This document shows, one piece after another, positions 9,731 to 20,632 of a stretch of 64,000 nucleotides of DNA; positions within the stretch are counted from its first letter, which is position 1, and each line of letters opens with the position of its first letter. The stretch spans positions 2,659,617-2,723,616 of the forward strand of contig OX638346.1 in the NCBI GenBank assembly GCA_951813515.1, read 5' to 3'. A program made the translations under genes and the position numbers. Source of the DNA: an uncultured Pseudomonadales bacterium. Lineage in GTDB: Bacteria > Pseudomonadota > Gammaproteobacteria > Pseudomonadales > Azotimanducaceae. Below the pieces are notes generated by a model. It made no database searches and was not told the DNA's origin. It worked only from the letters and a program-made list of their open reading frames with translations.

Positions 9731-12604
9731 TCAGGGCAGGCCCGTAAAACTTTGGGCACAGACCCGCGCGAGGTGCCTCGTGTTCTCGACGACGTTGCGG
9801 CGAGCGGCGTCCTCGTCGATCGCTTCCGCCCGCTCGTCCGGCGTTACCCTGAACAGCAGGTCGCCCTGGCGCACGACGACGCCGTCCCGGTCCGTCAGCG
9901 CGCACTCGTCGACGGTGCCGGAGAATGTCGCGCGCACCTTGGTGAACATCTTCATCACCTCGATGATGTAGAGCGTGTCGCCGACCTCGAAACGCGTGCC
10001 CGGCTCCAGGTATGGCGCCATGCCCGGCGCTTCCCGCGAATGGAACATGCCGCCGATCTCCGCCACGACTTCATCGTCCGGCGCGGTCGGCGGAGGAGAG
10101 AGGGTCCTGCGCGCTGTGGCCAGCACGTCCGGCGAGTGGAGTTCCTCCGGCAGCGCGACCGTGAGGTCGGGGGCCACCCTGACCTGGCCGAAACCGCTCT
10201 CCCGCGCGATGAGTTGCGGCAGCATGAGCAGTTGCAACCCGTGGTTGAAGCCGACGTGCTCCGCACGCACCGTGTCCCACGCATCGGCGATGGCCCCCGG
10301 CGCTCCGGCGGGACCGTGGGGTTCGCGCAAGAGCCGGTTGAGATCGGCGAAGTCCGTCGCACCGAGTCCCGCCCGTAGCCGCGCATAGTGCGCGCGGGCC
10401 GCGTCGAGCAGTTCGCGGTCATGGTCCCAGATCGCCTCGGCCGCTGGCCCTTCTTCCTCGTCCATGGCGAGGTATCGGTAGAGCGCGGCGAGCGCTTCCG
10501 CAGGACTGGCGCTCCAGCGCGGCCCGCCGCTGCCCTCGTCGGTCTCGAAGTAGTCGGCGCTGGCGGCGATCCAGCCCGCGAGCACGTGGGGATTGGCGAA
10601 TACGCGCTGCAGCGGCCGCAGGATCAGCGTCGACTTCAGATCCATCGCGCGGTCGTATCCTGCGCCTACAGCCTTGAGTTCTCCGTCGCGCTCGCCGTCA
10701 GACCCGGCCTCGCCGATGACGCGTTCCCTCGCGCCCGACTTCACGGCATCGAAGGCAAGCTCGAGGTCGACCGCCCGGGCGGCGTCGAACAGGCGGCCGA
10801 CGGCGGCCAGGTACGCCTGCACGAAGCGCGTCTCAATCTTCGCGCGCGGATGTTGCGCGACCAGCCAGTTCAGCAGCCCGTAGTGGAAGTCGTGGTTTGT
10901 CTGGAGATTGGCGCCCTTGATGTGCATGCGCCGCAGCGCTTCGAGCATGTTGCGCCAGGTCTCTTCGCGCGTGTCGCCGGTGGTGAGGAGCAGCGCGATA
11001 TTGCTGTCGTAGGCGCCGGCCAGGTAGTAGGGCGCGAACTGCCCGGTGTCGGGGTTGAGCTCGCAGATGCCCTGGTCGTCGCGAATCTCGCCCGGAATGC
11101 CGGGTGACCAGGACTCGATCAACCCCCCCGCGGCGGGACGCAGCGCCGGATCGGTGGCGTTCAGGCGCACTTCCAGCGCGTCGCCGTGGAGCCGGACCCG
11201 CTGCGGCCTGGGAAGCCTTTCGCCGTGGCGCGCAACCAGCGCCATGGCCTCGATTAGCGACTCGACCCGCAACACGCTGTCAGCGTCGCCCGGGTCGACG
11301 AACTCAAGGGCGTAGCAAAGCTCGGTGACGCGGTGCTCCACCTGGATGCGCGTGTTCATCTCCATGAAGTAATGGTCTTCGCCGTCCACGATGCACTCGA
11401 AGGTGGACACCGAGTCGAGGCCCACCGCGCGACCGAAGCGTTCCGCCTCGTCTTCCATCTCGGTGAGAATCCTTAATTCCGCTTCCAGGGCGCGCGCGGT
11501 TTCGCGTTCGCCTGTCGCGGCGATCTCGCGTTGCAGGGACTCCGCGGTGACGGATGCTTCGACGAGCTTCTGTTCGTGCATCTGCGCCGAGCAGTCGCGC
11601 AGCCCCAGGGCCAGGCACCAGTCGCCGTTGCCGATCACCTGCACCTCCAGGTGCCGGTTCGCATCGACGTTGAGTTCGATCAGGACGTTCCTGTCCGCTG
11701 CGGCGACCTCGGTCCAGATCTCCCGCGTCGCCGCCGCCGCGTCCGCCGCCACCGCGTTGAGACGCGCATCCAGGCTATCGGCCTCGTAGTGAGCCGGCGC
11801 GCGCAGCACGCGCTGTCCCTTGCCGCCGCCGCCGCCGGCCGCCTTGAGGCGCAGGCGCCGGTCGGGAAAGCGCTCGAGCAGGGCGCGGGCCTGCTCGCGG
11901 ACCACATCGAGCACTTCGTCGTCGGTGACGAGTTCGACGCCGAGCCGCGCGGCTTCGGTCAACAAACCGTCGGCGACAAGTCCCTCATCGGAGTCGTCCC
12001 GCGGCGGCGTCAGCCCGTTCTCCCTTGCCAGCCGCCCCAGTCCGGCGCGATTGCCGCACTTTGCCAGCAGGGCGAGAGAGGTGACGTTGTCGACCCCCGG
12101 CGTCACGCTGATCGAATGCGCGAGGGCCGTCCGCTTCGCGGCATCCTTGCGGCCGGCGGCGCGCACGGTGGCGGAGCCGGGTCCGATGAAGACGAGGTCC
12201 GCCGCTTCGAGCGCTTCAACCAGTGCCTCGTCCTCCGCCATGAAGCCGTAGCCAGCGAATACCGCGTTGTAGCCGTGCTCGCGGGCGATGCCGACGATCT
12301 CGGCAATGCGCGCCTCGCGTTGCTCGCCGTCCGCTCCCGTGTAGTCGCCGACACGGTGCACCGCCTGCCGATTCTGCATGGTTCGGAGTTCCGGCGCCCG
12401 GGCGTTCGGATGCGCCACGGCGTCCTTGTCCGAAAGCAGGATGCCGTAGCCGTTGATCCCCATCGCCTCGAAGACGTCCATCGCCTCCTTGCGCACCGGA
12501 CCGCGACAGATGATCAGCGGTTTGAGATCGGTGCAGTCGAACGTCTCGACCCACGCGGATTCCTCCCCGCGGCGGGTGGTCGGGCGCGTTTTCCCGGGGC
12601 GCAT
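9731..12604 (-). CDS. Biotin-dependent acyl-CoA carboxylase, biotin carboxylase + carrier subunit (propionyl-CoA carboxylase alpha-like)
   Basis: Carboxylates its own biotin with ATP and bicarbonate, then passes CO2 to the carboxyltransferase. Of its 957 residues, about 45-480 form the biotin carboxylase ATP-grasp core: AGYGFMAED, LKAAGGGGGKG, LRDCSAQMHEQK and FMEMNTRIQVEH. The last ~90 hold the carrier domain with the biotinyl lysine in EVMKM. About 300 residues lie between them, much longer than in the usual ~660-residue subunit. The start is ATG 12604, whose A is the last base of the upstream TGA stop (TGATG), implying translational coupling. It is the last gene of the propionate operon. 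Propionyl-CoA as substrate is inferred from the mutase and epimerase genes. Confidence 0.85.
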   Translation of the reverse strand: MRPGKTRPTTRRGEESAWVETFDCTDLKPLIICRGPVRKEAMDVFEAMGINGYGILLSDKDAVAHPNARAPELRTMQNRQAVHRVGDYTGADGEQREARIAEIVGIAREHGYNAVFAGYGFMAEDEALVEALEAADLVFIGPGSATVRAAGRKDAAKRTALAHSISVTPGVDNVTSLALLAKCGNRAGLGRLARENGLTPPRDDSDEGLVADGLLTEAARLGVELVTDDEVLDVVREQARALLERFPDRRLRLKAAGGGGGKGQRVLRAPAHYEADSLDARLNAVAADAAAATREIWTEVAAADRNVLIELNVDANRHLEVQVIGNGDWCLALGLRDCSAQMHEQKLVEASVTAESLQREIAATGERETARALEAELRILTEMEDEAERFGRAVGLDSVSTFECIVDGEDHYFMEMNTRIQVEHRVTELCYALEFVDPGDADSVLRVESLIEAMALVARHGERLPRPQRVRLHGDALEVRLNATDPALRPAAGGLIESWSPGIPGEIRDDQGICELNPDTGQFAPYYLAGAYDSNIALLLTTGDTREETWRNMLEALRRMHIKGANLQTNHDFHYGLLNWLVAQHPRAKIETRFVQAYLAAVGRLFDAARAVDLELAFDAVKSGARERVIGEAGSDGERDGELKAVGAGYDRAMDLKSTLILRPLQRVFANPHVLAGWIAASADYFETDEGSGGPRWSASPAEALAALYRYLAMDEEEGPAAEAIWDHDRELLDAARAHYARLRAGLGATDFADLNRLLREPHGPAGAPGAIADAWDTVRAEHVGFNHGLQLLMLPQLIARESGFGQVRVAPDLTVALPEELHSPDVLATARRTLSPPPTAPDDEVVAEIGGMFHSREAPGMAPYLEPGTRFEVGDTLYIIEVMKMFTKVRATFSGTVDECALTDRDGVVVRQGDLLFRVTPDERAEAIDEDAARRNVVENTRHLARVCAQSFTGLP

Positions 12605-14304
12605 CAGTGGAATTCCCTCTGCGGTCCCGCCATCGGACCCGGGCTGTAGTGCCGCATGCAAAAGTCCATCGAATCGGTCAGCAGCCGGCGCAGGTCCGCG
12701 GGCATGACAATCTGGGATATGGAGCCGAGGGCGAGGGCCTCCCGAGGATTCATGAGGTCGCGTTCATACCGCTCGATCAGCCTGGCATCCTTGGCGGCGA
12801 ACCAGCGTGACGCTTCCTGTTCCGCCGCGCGGTGTGCTTCGGGTTGCGCCTTGCCGGCGGCGACATGTTCGGCAGCGGCGGCGGCGAACCGGGCCTGGCG
12901 CTCGCGCGTCAGGGCTCTTAGCTCGTCCTTGTAGACGAATTCGCGGCCGGCGGGTCCCATGACGGCGACACGCGTCGTCGGCAGCGCGAACACGAAGTCG
13001 GCGCCGGTGGCGTAGTTGTTGAACGAGGCGTAGGCGCCGCCGAAAGCGTTGCGCACCAGCACGAGGATGCGCGGCGTGCGCAGGTCGACGATGGCGTCGA
13101 GCATGGCGCGCCCGGCCTGCACCACGCCGCGGCGCTCCTGGTCCGTGCCGGGCAGGAATCCGGTGGTGTCCTCCATGAACACGACGGGGATGTTGTAGAG
13201 ATTGCAGAAACGGATGAACCGCGCAGCCTTGTAGGCGGCGTCCACGTCTATGAAGCCGGTGGAGAAGGCGCTGTTGTTGGCGACGAATCCAGCCACGTGT
13301 CCACCGAGGCGACCGAACGCCGTCACCATGCTGCGCGCGCGGCCCGGCTGGACCTCGAAATAGTCGCCCTGGTCGCACACTTCCTGGATCACGAGCCGGA
13401 TGTCGAACGGCGTGTTGAAACCGGTGGGCGAATTGAAAGCCGTCCGGAACAGGGTGTCGAGATCGGTGTCGCGGTCCACCGGATCGCTGGTGGCGACAAA
13501 CGGCGCGCTCGAATGGTTGTTGTCCGGCAGCCAGGTGAGCAGGCGCAACACCAGTTCCAGCGCCGCGGTCTCGTCGGCCACGGTGAAGTCCGCCACGCCC
13601 GAGGCGCCGTGCACGCCGGGGCCGCCGAGTTCGTCCGGCGTCACGTCTTCGCCCAGGACTTCCTTCACGACCCCGACGCCCGTCAGTCCGAAGAACGTGT
13701 CGTTCGGCTGAATGACGAAACTCCCCTGCCGCGGCAGGTAGGAGCCGCCGCCGGCATTGAAGCCGAACATGCACATGATGCTCGGCACGATGCCGCTGAT
13801 CTTGCGCAGCGCGGTGAACGCCTCGGCGTAGCCGTCGAGTCCGCCGACGCCGGCGGGAACGAACGCGCCGGCGCTGTCGTTCAGGCCCACCAGCGGTATG
13901 CCCTGTTTCGCGGCCAACTGGTATAGCGAGGCCAGCTTCCTGCCGTTGGTGGCGTCCATCGAACCCGCGCGACTGGTGAAGTCGTGGCCGTAGACGGCGA
14001 CGTCGCGCCCGTCGGCCTTGATCAGGGCGGTGACGAGAGAGGCGCCGTCGAGGTACGGGCCCCAGTTCTGGAACAGGATCATGGGCTCGTCGTCGGCGAG
14101 CACGCGGATGCGTTCCCACACGGTCATCCGCCCCTTGCCGTGCTGGCGCGAAATGTTCCGGTAGCCGCCAGCCCGGAAGGGTTTCTGCTGCAGGGCGCGC
14201 GCCTCCTGCAGCGACTGCTCGTACTCCGTCCCCCGTGCCTCGGCGGCGCCGTCGCCAAACGGCTCGGCGAGCATGGGCACGAGCTTTTCGAACGGCTTGC
14301 TCAC
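12604..14304 (-). CDS. Acyl-CoA carboxyltransferase (propionyl-CoA carboxylase beta-like)
   Basis: Transfers the carboxyl group from biotin to the acyl-CoA, presumably giving methylmalonyl-CoA. The 566 residues contain the two crotonase-fold halves of the carboxyltransferase family. The N-terminal half has [20 protein letters not shown] and [15 protein letters not shown], the C-terminal half has [36 protein letters not shown] and [15 protein letters not shown], the two oxyanion-hole regions. It starts at GTG 14304, overlapping the epimerase stop by 4 nt (GTGA), and its stop overlaps the start of the biotin carboxylase gene. Confidence 0.9.
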   Translation of the reverse strand: MSKPFEKLVPMLAEPFGDGAAEARGTEYEQSLQEARALQQKPFRAGGYRNISRQHGKGRMTVWERIRVLADDEPMILFQNWGPYLDGASLVTALIKADGRDVAVYGHDFTSRAGSMDATNGRKLASLYQLAAKQGIPLVGLNDSAGAFVPAGVGGLDGYAEAFTALRKISGIVPSIMCMFGFNAGGGSYLPRQGSFVIQPNDTFFGLTGVGVVKEVLGEDVTPDELGGPGVHGASGVADFTVADETAALELVLRLLTWLPDNNHSSAPFVATSDPVDRDTDLDTLFRTAFNSPTGFNTPFDIRLVIQEVCDQGDYFEVQPGRARSMVTAFGRLGGHVAGFVANNSAFSTGFIDVDAAYKAARFIRFCNLYNIPVVFMEDTTGFLPGTDQERRGVVQAGRAMLDAIVDLRTPRILVLVRNAFGGAYASFNNYATGADFVFALPTTRVAVMGPAGREFVYKDELRALTRERQARFAAAAAEHVAAGKAQPEAHRAAEQEASRWFAAKDARLIERYERDLMNPREALALGSISQIVMPADLRRLLTDSMDFCMRHYSPGPMAGPQREFH

Positions 14305-14711
14305 GCGCTCACCTCTTCAAGTTCGATCAGGGTGCCGCAGAAGTCCCTGGGATGCAGGAAAACCACCGGCAGGCCGTGGGCGCCGATGCTCGGCTCGCCG
14401 TCGCCGATGACCGTCATGCCGTGGGCCTTCATCGCTTCGACGGCGGCGTGAATGTCCCGCACCTCGTAGCAGAGATGGTGTATCCCGCCCTTGGGATTGC
14501 GTTCCAGGAACCCGGCGATGGGGGATGCTTCGCCCAGCGGGTGGATGAGTTCGACCTTGCTGTTCGGCAGTTCCACGAAGACGGTGGTCACGCCGTGCTC
14601 GGGCAACGGCTCCGGCGGCGAAACCGCGGCCCCGAGCGTATCTCGGTAAAGCGCCGCGGCCGCGTCGAGGTCCGGCACCGCGATGGCGACGTGGTTGAGT
14701 CTCCCGATCAT
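14301..14711 (-). CDS. mce: Methylmalonyl-CoA epimerase
   Basis: Interconverts (S)- and (R)-methylmalonyl-CoA so that the carboxylase product can enter the mutase. The 136 residues form the paired beta-alpha-beta modules of the glyoxalase/VOC fold: [20 protein letters not shown] at the N-terminus with the first metal His, [14 protein letters not shown] with the second, and CGTLIELEE with the metal Glu. The start ATG 14711 overlaps the mutase stop by 4 nt (ATGA). The fit of length, motifs and neighbours is excellent. Confidence 0.93.
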   Translation of the reverse strand: MIGRLNHVAIAVPDLDAAAALYRDTLGAAVSPPEPLPEHGVTTVFVELPNSKVELIHPLGEASPIAGFLERNPKGGIHHLCYEVRDIHAAVEAMKAHGMTVIGDGEPSIGAHGLPVVFLHPRDFCGTLIELEEVSA

Positions 14712-16885
14712 CGGTTCCTGCCGGGGATCATTTTGAGGATTGCGCTCGCGGCTTGAAGGATATCGGTGCCGGGCCCGAATATCGCGCGCACGCCGCAATC
14801 GTGGAGAAACCGGTGGTCGCGTTCGGGTATCACGCCGCCACAGACGACGACGGGTTCCACCGCGTTCGCTTCCAGGGCTGCCATGAGTTCCGGCACCAGG
14901 GTGCGATGCGCGCCGGCCAGGGTGGAGACGCCGACCACATCGATGCCGAGTTCCGCTGCCCGGGCCGCCGCTTCGCCGGGCGACAGGAACAGCGGGCTCA
15001 TCTCTACGTCGAAGCCGAGATCGTTGAAGGCGTTGGAGATGGCCTTGGCGCCGCGGTCGTGGCCGTCCTGGCCCACCTTGACCACGAAGATGCGCGGCGG
15101 CCTTCCCTCGACATCGGCGAACTCGCGTATTTCGTCGCGGACCGCGTGGAAGCCTTCGTGGTCGCCGTATGCCTCCGAGTAGACGCCGGGCACGAGCGCC
15201 ACCCTGGCTTTGTGCCGCCCCCACGCGGACGTGAGTGCGCCCGTGATCTCTCCGACCGTCGCGCGCCGGCTCGCGGCCTCTATGGCGCCCGTGAGCAGGT
15301 TGCCGCCCGACTCTGCGAGGGAGGACAACTCCGAGAGCGCCGCGTCGACCGCGGCCTGATCGCGTTTCGACTTCACTTCGGCGAGCCGGCGGATCTGCGC
15401 CGCGCGCACTTCGGAGTTGTCGATCAGGCGCGCATCGACGGCATCGCCTTCTTCCGGCGGAAACTTGTTCACGCCGACGATCACGTCCTCTCCGCGCTCT
15501 ACCCGCGCCTGGCGCCGGGCGGAGGATTCCTCGATGCGCCGCATCGGCATCCCCGCCGCGATAGCCCGGGTCATTCCGCCGAACTGCTCGACCTCTTCGA
15601 TCAGGCCGCGGGCGGCATCCACCATGTCCTGCGTCAGGCGCTCGACGAAGTAGCTGCCGCCGAGCGGGTCGACCACGCGGGTGATCTCCGACTCGTCCGC
15701 GAGGATGGTCTGGGTGTTGCGCGCGATCCGCGCGGAGAACGGCGTCGGCAGTGCGATCGCCTCGTCGAAGGAATTGGTGTGCAGGCTCTGGGTACCGCCG
15801 AGGACGCCCGCGAGCGCTTCTATCGTCGTTCTGACGACGTTGTTGTACGGGTCCTGTGCCTGCAGCGACACGCCGGAGGTCTGGCAGTGCATGCGCAGCA
15901 TGCTCGACGCCGGGTTGCGCGGCTCGAATCGCGCCATCAGCTCTGCCCACAGGATGCGCGCGGCACGCAATTTGGCGATCTCCATGAAAAAGTCCATGCC
16001 GATGCAGAAGAAGAACGACAGCCTTGGCGCGAACGCATCGATGTCCTGGCCCGTGCCGAGGGCCGCGCGCACGTATTCGAGGCCATCGGCGAGGGTGAAC
16101 GCCAGTTCTTCCACCGCGGTCGCGCCGGCCTCCTGCATGTGGTAGCCGGAGATGGAGATGGAATTGAAGCGCGGCATGTGTCCCGCGCAGTAGCCGATGA
16201 TGTCGGCGACGATTCGCATGCTTTCCGCCGGCGGATAGATGTACGTGTTGCGCACCATGAACTCTTTCAGGATGTCGTTCTGGATCGTGCCGGAAAGGGC
16301 GCGGCGGGAAACGCCCTGTTCGTCCGCGGCCACGATGTAGCTGGCCATGACCGGCAGCACGGCGCCGTTCATGGTCATGGACACCGACATCTCGTCGAGC
16401 GGGATGCCGTCGAACAGGATCTTCATGTCCTCCACCGAGTCGACGGCGACGCCCGCCATGCCGACGTCGTCGACGGCGCGGGGGTGGTCGGAGTCGTAGC
16501 CGCGGTGCGTAGCCAGGTCGAAGGCGACGGAGAGTCCCTTCTGTCCGCCGGCGAGGTTTGCGCGGTAGAACGCGTTGGACTCCTCGGCGGTTGAGAAACC
16601 GGAGTACTGGCGCACCGTCCAAGGTCGATTGGCGTACATCGTCGCCCGCGGTCCGCGCGCGTAGGGCGCGATTCCCGGCATCGAATGCAGGTGGCCGATG
16701 TCGGCGAGATCGGCCGCCGTGTACAGCGGCTTGACCGCTATGCCTTCCGGGCTCGCCCAGGTCAGTTCGTCAAGCGGTGTGCCGCGCAATTCCTGTGCCG
16801 CCCGGGCTTCCCACGCGGACTTGTCGTCGGCTGCGCTGATGGGGTTCTCCGCTTCGTTCCCTCGCTCGATTATACGGCGCGGCAT
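14708..16885 (-). CDS. Methylmalonyl-CoA mutase (single-chain)
   Basis: Adenosylcobalamin-dependent rearrangement of (R)-methylmalonyl-CoA to succinyl-CoA. The 725 residues form one chain: an N-terminal TIM-barrel substrate domain ([57 protein letters not shown]) and a C-terminal B12-binding domain with the DxHxxG motif [11 protein letters not shown] near residue 609 and [11 protein letters not shown]. The start is taken as ATG 16885, which shares its A with the antiporter stop (TGATG). No MeaB-type GTPase chaperone gene is in the window. Confidence 0.95.
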   Translation of the reverse strand: MPRRIIERGNEAENPISAADDKSAWEARAAQELRGTPLDELTWASPEGIAVKPLYTAADLADIGHLHSMPGIAPYARGPRATMYANRPWTVRQYSGFSTAEESNAFYRANLAGGQKGLSVAFDLATHRGYDSDHPRAVDDVGMAGVAVDSVEDMKILFDGIPLDEMSVSMTMNGAVLPVMASYIVAADEQGVSRRALSGTIQNDILKEFMVRNTYIYPPAESMRIVADIIGYCAGHMPRFNSISISGYHMQEAGATAVEELAFTLADGLEYVRAALGTGQDIDAFAPRLSFFFCIGMDFFMEIAKLRAARILWAELMARFEPRNPASSMLRMHCQTSGVSLQAQDPYNNVVRTTIEALAGVLGGTQSLHTNSFDEAIALPTPFSARIARNTQTILADESEITRVVDPLGGSYFVERLTQDMVDAARGLIEEVEQFGGMTRAIAAGMPMRRIEESSARRQARVERGEDVIVGVNKFPPEEGDAVDARLIDNSEVRAAQIRRLAEVKSKRDQAAVDAALSELSSLAESGGNLLTGAIEAASRRATVGEITGALTSAWGRHKARVALVPGVYSEAYGDHEGFHAVRDEIREFADVEGRPPRIFVVKVGQDGHDRGAKAISNAFNDLGFDVEMSPLFLSPGEAAARAAELGIDVVGVSTLAGAHRTLVPELMAALEANAVEPVVVCGGVIPERDHRFLHDCGVRAIFGPGTDILQAASAILKMIPGRNR

Positions 16886-18585
16886 CAATGCCCGTCGGGC
16901 GGCGGGTCGTCGGGCCGGCGCTCGCCGAGCCAACGCACGATGGCTACCACGCATGCGGCGCCGGCCACAAGGCAGATCCACCATGGCAGCCCGAATCCGG
17001 ACGGAATCAGGCCGAGGACCACGGCGATGCCGCCGACCGCCAGCGCGTACGGGAGTTGCGTATGCACGTGCTGCAGGTGATCGCAGGATGTCGCCGCGGA
17101 CGACAGGATGGTTGTATCCGAAATCGGCGAGGCGTGGTCGCCCATGACTGCGCCGGCGAGCACCGCCGATACGGAGGCGTAGAGCAGGTGATCGGCGCCG
17201 TCAAGACCCTGCAGCGCCGTGCTGGTCCAGACGAGCGGGACGACCAGGGGCGTCAGGATGCCCATCGTGCCCCAGCTCGTGCCGGTGGCGAACGCGGTCA
17301 CCGCCGCCAGGGCGAATACGACGGTGGGCATGAGCCGCGCATCCAGCGCTTCACCGAGTCGCGTCGCCAGGAACTCGGCCGTCTGCAGTTCCGCGTTGAC
17401 GCTGGATAGCGACCATGCGAGGACCAGGACGACGATGGCGTACAGCATCGACCTTGCCCCCGCGAACCACGCATCCACCGTTTCGCCCACGGACAGGATG
17501 CGTTGACCAAGGCTCAAGGCCCCGGCTGCGACCACGCCGGTAAGCGTGGCCCAGACCAGCGCGGTGTAGATGTCCGCCGCGCCGACTATTTGCGTCAGCC
17601 CCGCATCGCTCCCAGTCTCCCGGACGCCCGTGACGTACAGCCCGCCGAGCATGGCGGCGAGCAGGGCCGCGAACGGAAGGCAGGCGTTGACGGGACGGGC
17701 GGGCTTGTCCGGCTTGGGTTCGGTGTGGGGGTCCTGTTCGAGCGTGTCCGGGGGTGTTTCCCCTCGACCGGCATCGCGTTCGGCCGCGCGCATGGGTCCG
17801 AAGTCGCGACCGGTGATCGCGATGGCGGCCACGAAACAGAGGGTCAGGATAGGGTAGAAGTTGTAGGCGAGGGAATTGAGGAACACCCCGTAGGCGCTGG
17901 CTTCGATTTCGGGTATCTCGCTGATGGCGGCATCGATGAGGCCGAGTTGCAGCCCGATCCACGTGCTGATCAGGGCGAGCGTCGCCACCGGGGCGGCAGT
18001 GCAGTCAACGAGATAGGCGAGTTTCGCCCGCGAAATCCTGAGCGCGTCGGCGACGGGTCGCATGGTCTTGCCGACGACAAGCGTATTCGCGTAATCGTCG
18101 AAGAAGAGCGCGATGCCCATGCCGAAGGTCGCCAACTGGCCGCGGCGCACGGTGCTCGCCCACGCCGTGACGAGTCGCACGATGCCGTGGACGCCGCCGT
18201 TGCGCGAAACGACCCCGACCAGGCCGCCGAGCATCAGGGTTGAAACGATCAGGGCGGCGCGCCCCGCATCCGCGACGGACGCGACAGCGTGATCGGAAGC
18301 CGCGCTGAGCATGCCCTGCCAGACGCTCGACGCCGAAGGACCCGCGATCAGGAAGGCGCCGACCCAGACGCCGGCGAACAACGCGAGGATGACCTGCCGC
18401 AGCGCGGCGGCGAGGACGAACGCCACCAGGGTGGGCAGTACGGAAAGCCAGCCGGCGCCGCCATCATGGATAGCGAGCGCGGCGCCTGGCGAGTCGACGT
18501 TGTCGCCCCACGCGCCGGTGGCGATGAATGCGAGGATCGCCGCGACGGCGAGCCCGAAGCGTTGCCAGGTTCGAAGCGCCGTCAC
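16885..18585 (-). CDS. NhaC-family Na+/H+ antiporter-like membrane protein
   Basis: A 566-residue polytopic inner-membrane protein with about 11-12 hydrophobic helices. Conserved blocks fit the NhaC/COG1757 ion-transporter family: [53 protein letters not shown] and [18 protein letters not shown]. It likely exchanges Na+ for H+, or could move a small organic acid. Position is telling: it is the first gene of the propionyl-CoA operon and its TGA shares a base with the mutase ATG. It starts at GTG 18585, 39 bp after the transglycosylase stop on the same strand. Confidence 0.85.
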   Translation of the reverse strand: MTALRTWQRFGLAVAAILAFIATGAWGDNVDSPGAALAIHDGGAGWLSVLPTLVAFVLAAALRQVILALFAGVWVGAFLIAGPSASSVWQGMLSAASDHAVASVADAGRAALIVSTLMLGGLVGVVSRNGGVHGIVRLVTAWASTVRRGQLATFGMGIALFFDDYANTLVVGKTMRPVADALRISRAKLAYLVDCTAAPVATLALISTWIGLQLGLIDAAISEIPEIEASAYGVFLNSLAYNFYPILTLCFVAAIAITGRDFGPMRAAERDAGRGETPPDTLEQDPHTEPKPDKPARPVNACLPFAALLAAMLGGLYVTGVRETGSDAGLTQIVGAADIYTALVWATLTGVVAAGALSLGQRILSVGETVDAWFAGARSMLYAIVVLVLAWSLSSVNAELQTAEFLATRLGEALDARLMPTVVFALAAVTAFATGTSWGTMGILTPLVVPLVWTSTALQGLDGADHLLYASVSAVLAGAVMGDHASPISDTTILSSAATSCDHLQHVHTQLPYALAVGGIAVVLGLIPSGFGLPWWICLVAGAACVVAIVRWLGERRPDDPPPDGH

Positions 18586-18624
18586 CGGGCGACGACTAAC
18601 GGCCGTCCGGCCGACCGATGAGGG

Positions 18625-19362
18625 TTAGAGTTGAACGTTGTGAAGCTGCGACACGCCGCCCTCGATCTTGTCGAGATAGCGCATGCCGGCGTTGTACCAG
18701 AGCGCGCTGCCGCGTTGGGATGGGCCGACGTTGTAGGACTTTAGCGCGCAAACGTGGTCGCGCACCGATGACGAGAAGTGGTTGTAGCCCTGAATCCCGC
18801 TTACGTCGCCGCACTGGTCGCGGAACCGGCTCAGGATCTGCGCGCCACAGTAGATGTTCTGTTCCGGATCACTCAGGTTGCCGCCGCAGAACGACTGCCA
18901 GTACTGGCTCCGCACCTGCGCCGGACCGATGGCGCCCATCGACGATTGCGCGGCCTTGCGGAAGCTGCTCTCGGCGAATACCAGGCTGGCCAGGAGTTCC
19001 GGCGGCAGGTCCTGCCGGTCTGCGGCTTCAAGGATCCAGCCTGAGAACTCAATGGCGAGAGGTGCGCTGATGCCGAAAGCCCGGTGAATCTTCTCGCCGA
19101 AGACCATACGCTCGGTCTCCCACGTCATCGATGGTCGACTTGGCGCTGGAATGGCGAAAGGCTGCGGGCCGTCACCGGACACCGAGGAGTGCCCGGCATC
19201 CGCGAGCGCCAGGATGCCAAGCGCGATCACCTGGGATGCCAACAGAACCGCTTTCGGAAGCCCATTGAATCTTCCGCCGACCACGATCCTGATGCGATCC
19301 AACCGTTTCAACATCGATAGAAAATGAAGAAATAGTGGAGGGACCGCGTATTTTTCTTTCAT
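18625..19362 (-). CDS. Lytic transglycosylase (SLT domain, GH23-like)
   Basis: Cleaves the glycan strand of peptidoglycan in the periplasm. After a hydrophobic segment (AVLLASQVIALGILALA) that acts as signal or anchor, a C-terminal SLT fold is seen: LLASLVFAESSFRKAAQSSM with the catalytic Glu in AESSF, GAIGPAQVRSQYW, then EQNIYCGAQILSRF and LKSYNVGPS. Two in-frame ATG starts are plausible, 19362 (245 residues) and 19314 (229 residues); neither has a strong ribosome site. The three cysteines in the catalytic region may form disulfides. Confidence 0.8.
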   Translation of the reverse strand: MKEKYAVPPLFLHFLSMLKRLDRIRIVVGGRFNGLPKAVLLASQVIALGILALADAGHSSVSGDGPQPFAIPAPSRPSMTWETERMVFGEKIHRAFGISAPLAIEFSGWILEAADRQDLPPELLASLVFAESSFRKAAQSSMGAIGPAQVRSQYWQSFCGGNLSDPEQNIYCGAQILSRFRDQCGDVSGIQGYNHFSSSVRDHVCALKSYNVGPSQRGSALWYNAGMRYLDKIEGGVSQLHNVQL

Positions 19363-19388
19363 TTCCGAAAAAATCAAGTGTTTTTTAA

Positions 19389-19406
19389 GTCGAGCACCGG
19401 CTCGAC
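19389..19406. other. Hairpin upstream of the transglycosylase gene
   Basis: GTCGAGC-ACCG-GCTCGAC is a perfect 7-bp stem with a 4-nt loop, next to a T-rich stretch (19351-19388). On neither strand does the T run follow the stem in the order of an intrinsic terminator, so it may act in the 5' leader of the minus-strand gene or have no role. Confidence 0.25.
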
Positions 19407-19567
19407 GCTGGTGCCAGCCGCCGATCTTCCCAGGTCGCTCGCTGAATCCCCGATTATTCCTCCGGACCCGCGAGCATGCCAACCGCAACGGCGCGCTTGC
19501 AACGAGGACCGAGATAGACCATTTTCCGGCCTTGTCTCAGCAACGGCATTGCCCCGGAGTCGAGGAG

Positions 19568-20632
19568 ATGATCAAGACCATCGCCGTCATCGAGGGCGAC
19601 GATGCCGCGCCGGAGGCGGTCCGTCCGACGATCGATCTCCTCAAGTCGCTCAACATCGGCCTCGAGTTCGTCTATCCCATCGTGGGCGAGGAAGCCGAAA
19701 AGCAGACGGGAAGCGTCTTTCCGGACGTGGCGAAGCGGATGATCGACAACGCCGACACGACGTTTTTCGGTTCCACCAGCGGCAAGTCCGGGGGCGCGCT
19801 CAGGTACCTGCGCTGGGGCAAGCAAACCTACGCCAACGTCCGTCCCTGCCTGCACCTGCCGGGCTGTGCGAGTCCGTTGCGCGATCCGGACGGCATCGAC
19901 TTCGTCATAGTGCGCGAGAATCTCGAGGATCTTTACGTCGGTTGCGAAGGACCGCTCGGCGACCTCGCGCCCCTCGGACTGGTTGGCCGGACCATAGGGC
20001 GGCCCGTGCACGAACTCGGCGACGGCCGGTATGCGATCAAGGTCATTACGCGCGAGGCCACGGAGCGGGTCGTTCGCTTTGCCTTCGGCCTGGCGCGCAA
20101 ACGCCGCAACCAGGTCACCTGCGCGACCAAGCACAACATGCTTCGCGGCAGCGACGGGTTCTTCCTCGAAGTCGCGCGCGAAGTATCGAGCGAATTCCCG
20201 GATGTCGCGTTCGACGCGTTCATCGTCGACGACTTTGCCTGCCGCATGATCCGCGAACCCAAGCGGTTCGATGTCGTGGTCATGCCGAACCTGTACGGCG
20301 ATCTCCTCTCGGACGCCGCCGGCGGTCTGCTCGGCAGTCTGGGCCTCGCCGCCAGCGGGTGCTTCGGTGACGACTACGCGTACTTCGAACCCGCCCACGG
20401 CACCGCGCCGGACATTGCGGGGCGCAACATCATCAACCCGACGGCGGCGCTGTTGAGTGCGGTCATGATGCTCGATCACCTCGGATTTGCGCGCGAGGCC
20501 GTTCGCATCAGGGACGCGCTATTCCGGGTCTATGCGGATGCCCGCGACAGGGGGACCGGCGCGCTTACCCCAGACCAGGGCGGTGTGGCGACGACGACCG
20601 AGTTCTGCGCTGCGGTGGCGGCCGCCCTGTGA
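19568..20632 (+). CDS. Isocitrate/isopropylmalate dehydrogenase family protein
   Basis: A 354-residue beta-decarboxylating dehydrogenase that oxidises a 2-hydroxyacid with NAD(P). Visible features are the N-terminal IEGDDAAPE, the substrate region FVIVRENLEDLYVG, KHNMLRGSDGFFLE with the catalytic lysine region, FDAFIVDDFACRMI and MPNLYGDLLSD with metal-binding aspartates, and FEPAHGTAPDIAGRNIINP in the nucleotide site. Which substrate (isocitrate, isopropylmalate, tartrate or other) cannot be fixed. The start ATG 19568 has CGGAG 8 nt upstream. The stop overlaps the next gene by 4 nt (GTGA). Confidence 0.85.
   Translation: MIKTIAVIEGDDAAPEAVRPTIDLLKSLNIGLEFVYPIVGEEAEKQTGSVFPDVAKRMIDNADTTFFGSTSGKSGGALRYLRWGKQTYANVRPCLHLPGCASPLRDPDGIDFVIVRENLEDLYVGCEGPLGDLAPLGLVGRTIGRPVHELGDGRYAIKVITREATERVVRFAFGLARKRRNQVTCATKHNMLRGSDGFFLEVAREVSSEFPDVAFDAFIVDDFACRMIREPKRFDVVVMPNLYGDLLSDAAGGLLGSLGLAASGCFGDDYAYFEPAHGTAPDIAGRNIINPTAALLSAVMMLDHLGFAREAVRIRDALFRVYADARDRGTGALTPDQGGVATTTEFCAAVAAAL

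Noticed and set aside
10388..12649. Long open frames on the plus strand within the carboxylase genes
   Set aside because: High GC content keeps the antisense frames open. Their translations have no recognisable domain, while the minus strand encodes clear enzymes. The same applies to antisense frames in lhr, the mutase and ptrB.
19389..19406. Intrinsic terminator near 19.4 kb
   Set aside because: The stem is good, but the T tract lies on the wrong side for both strands.
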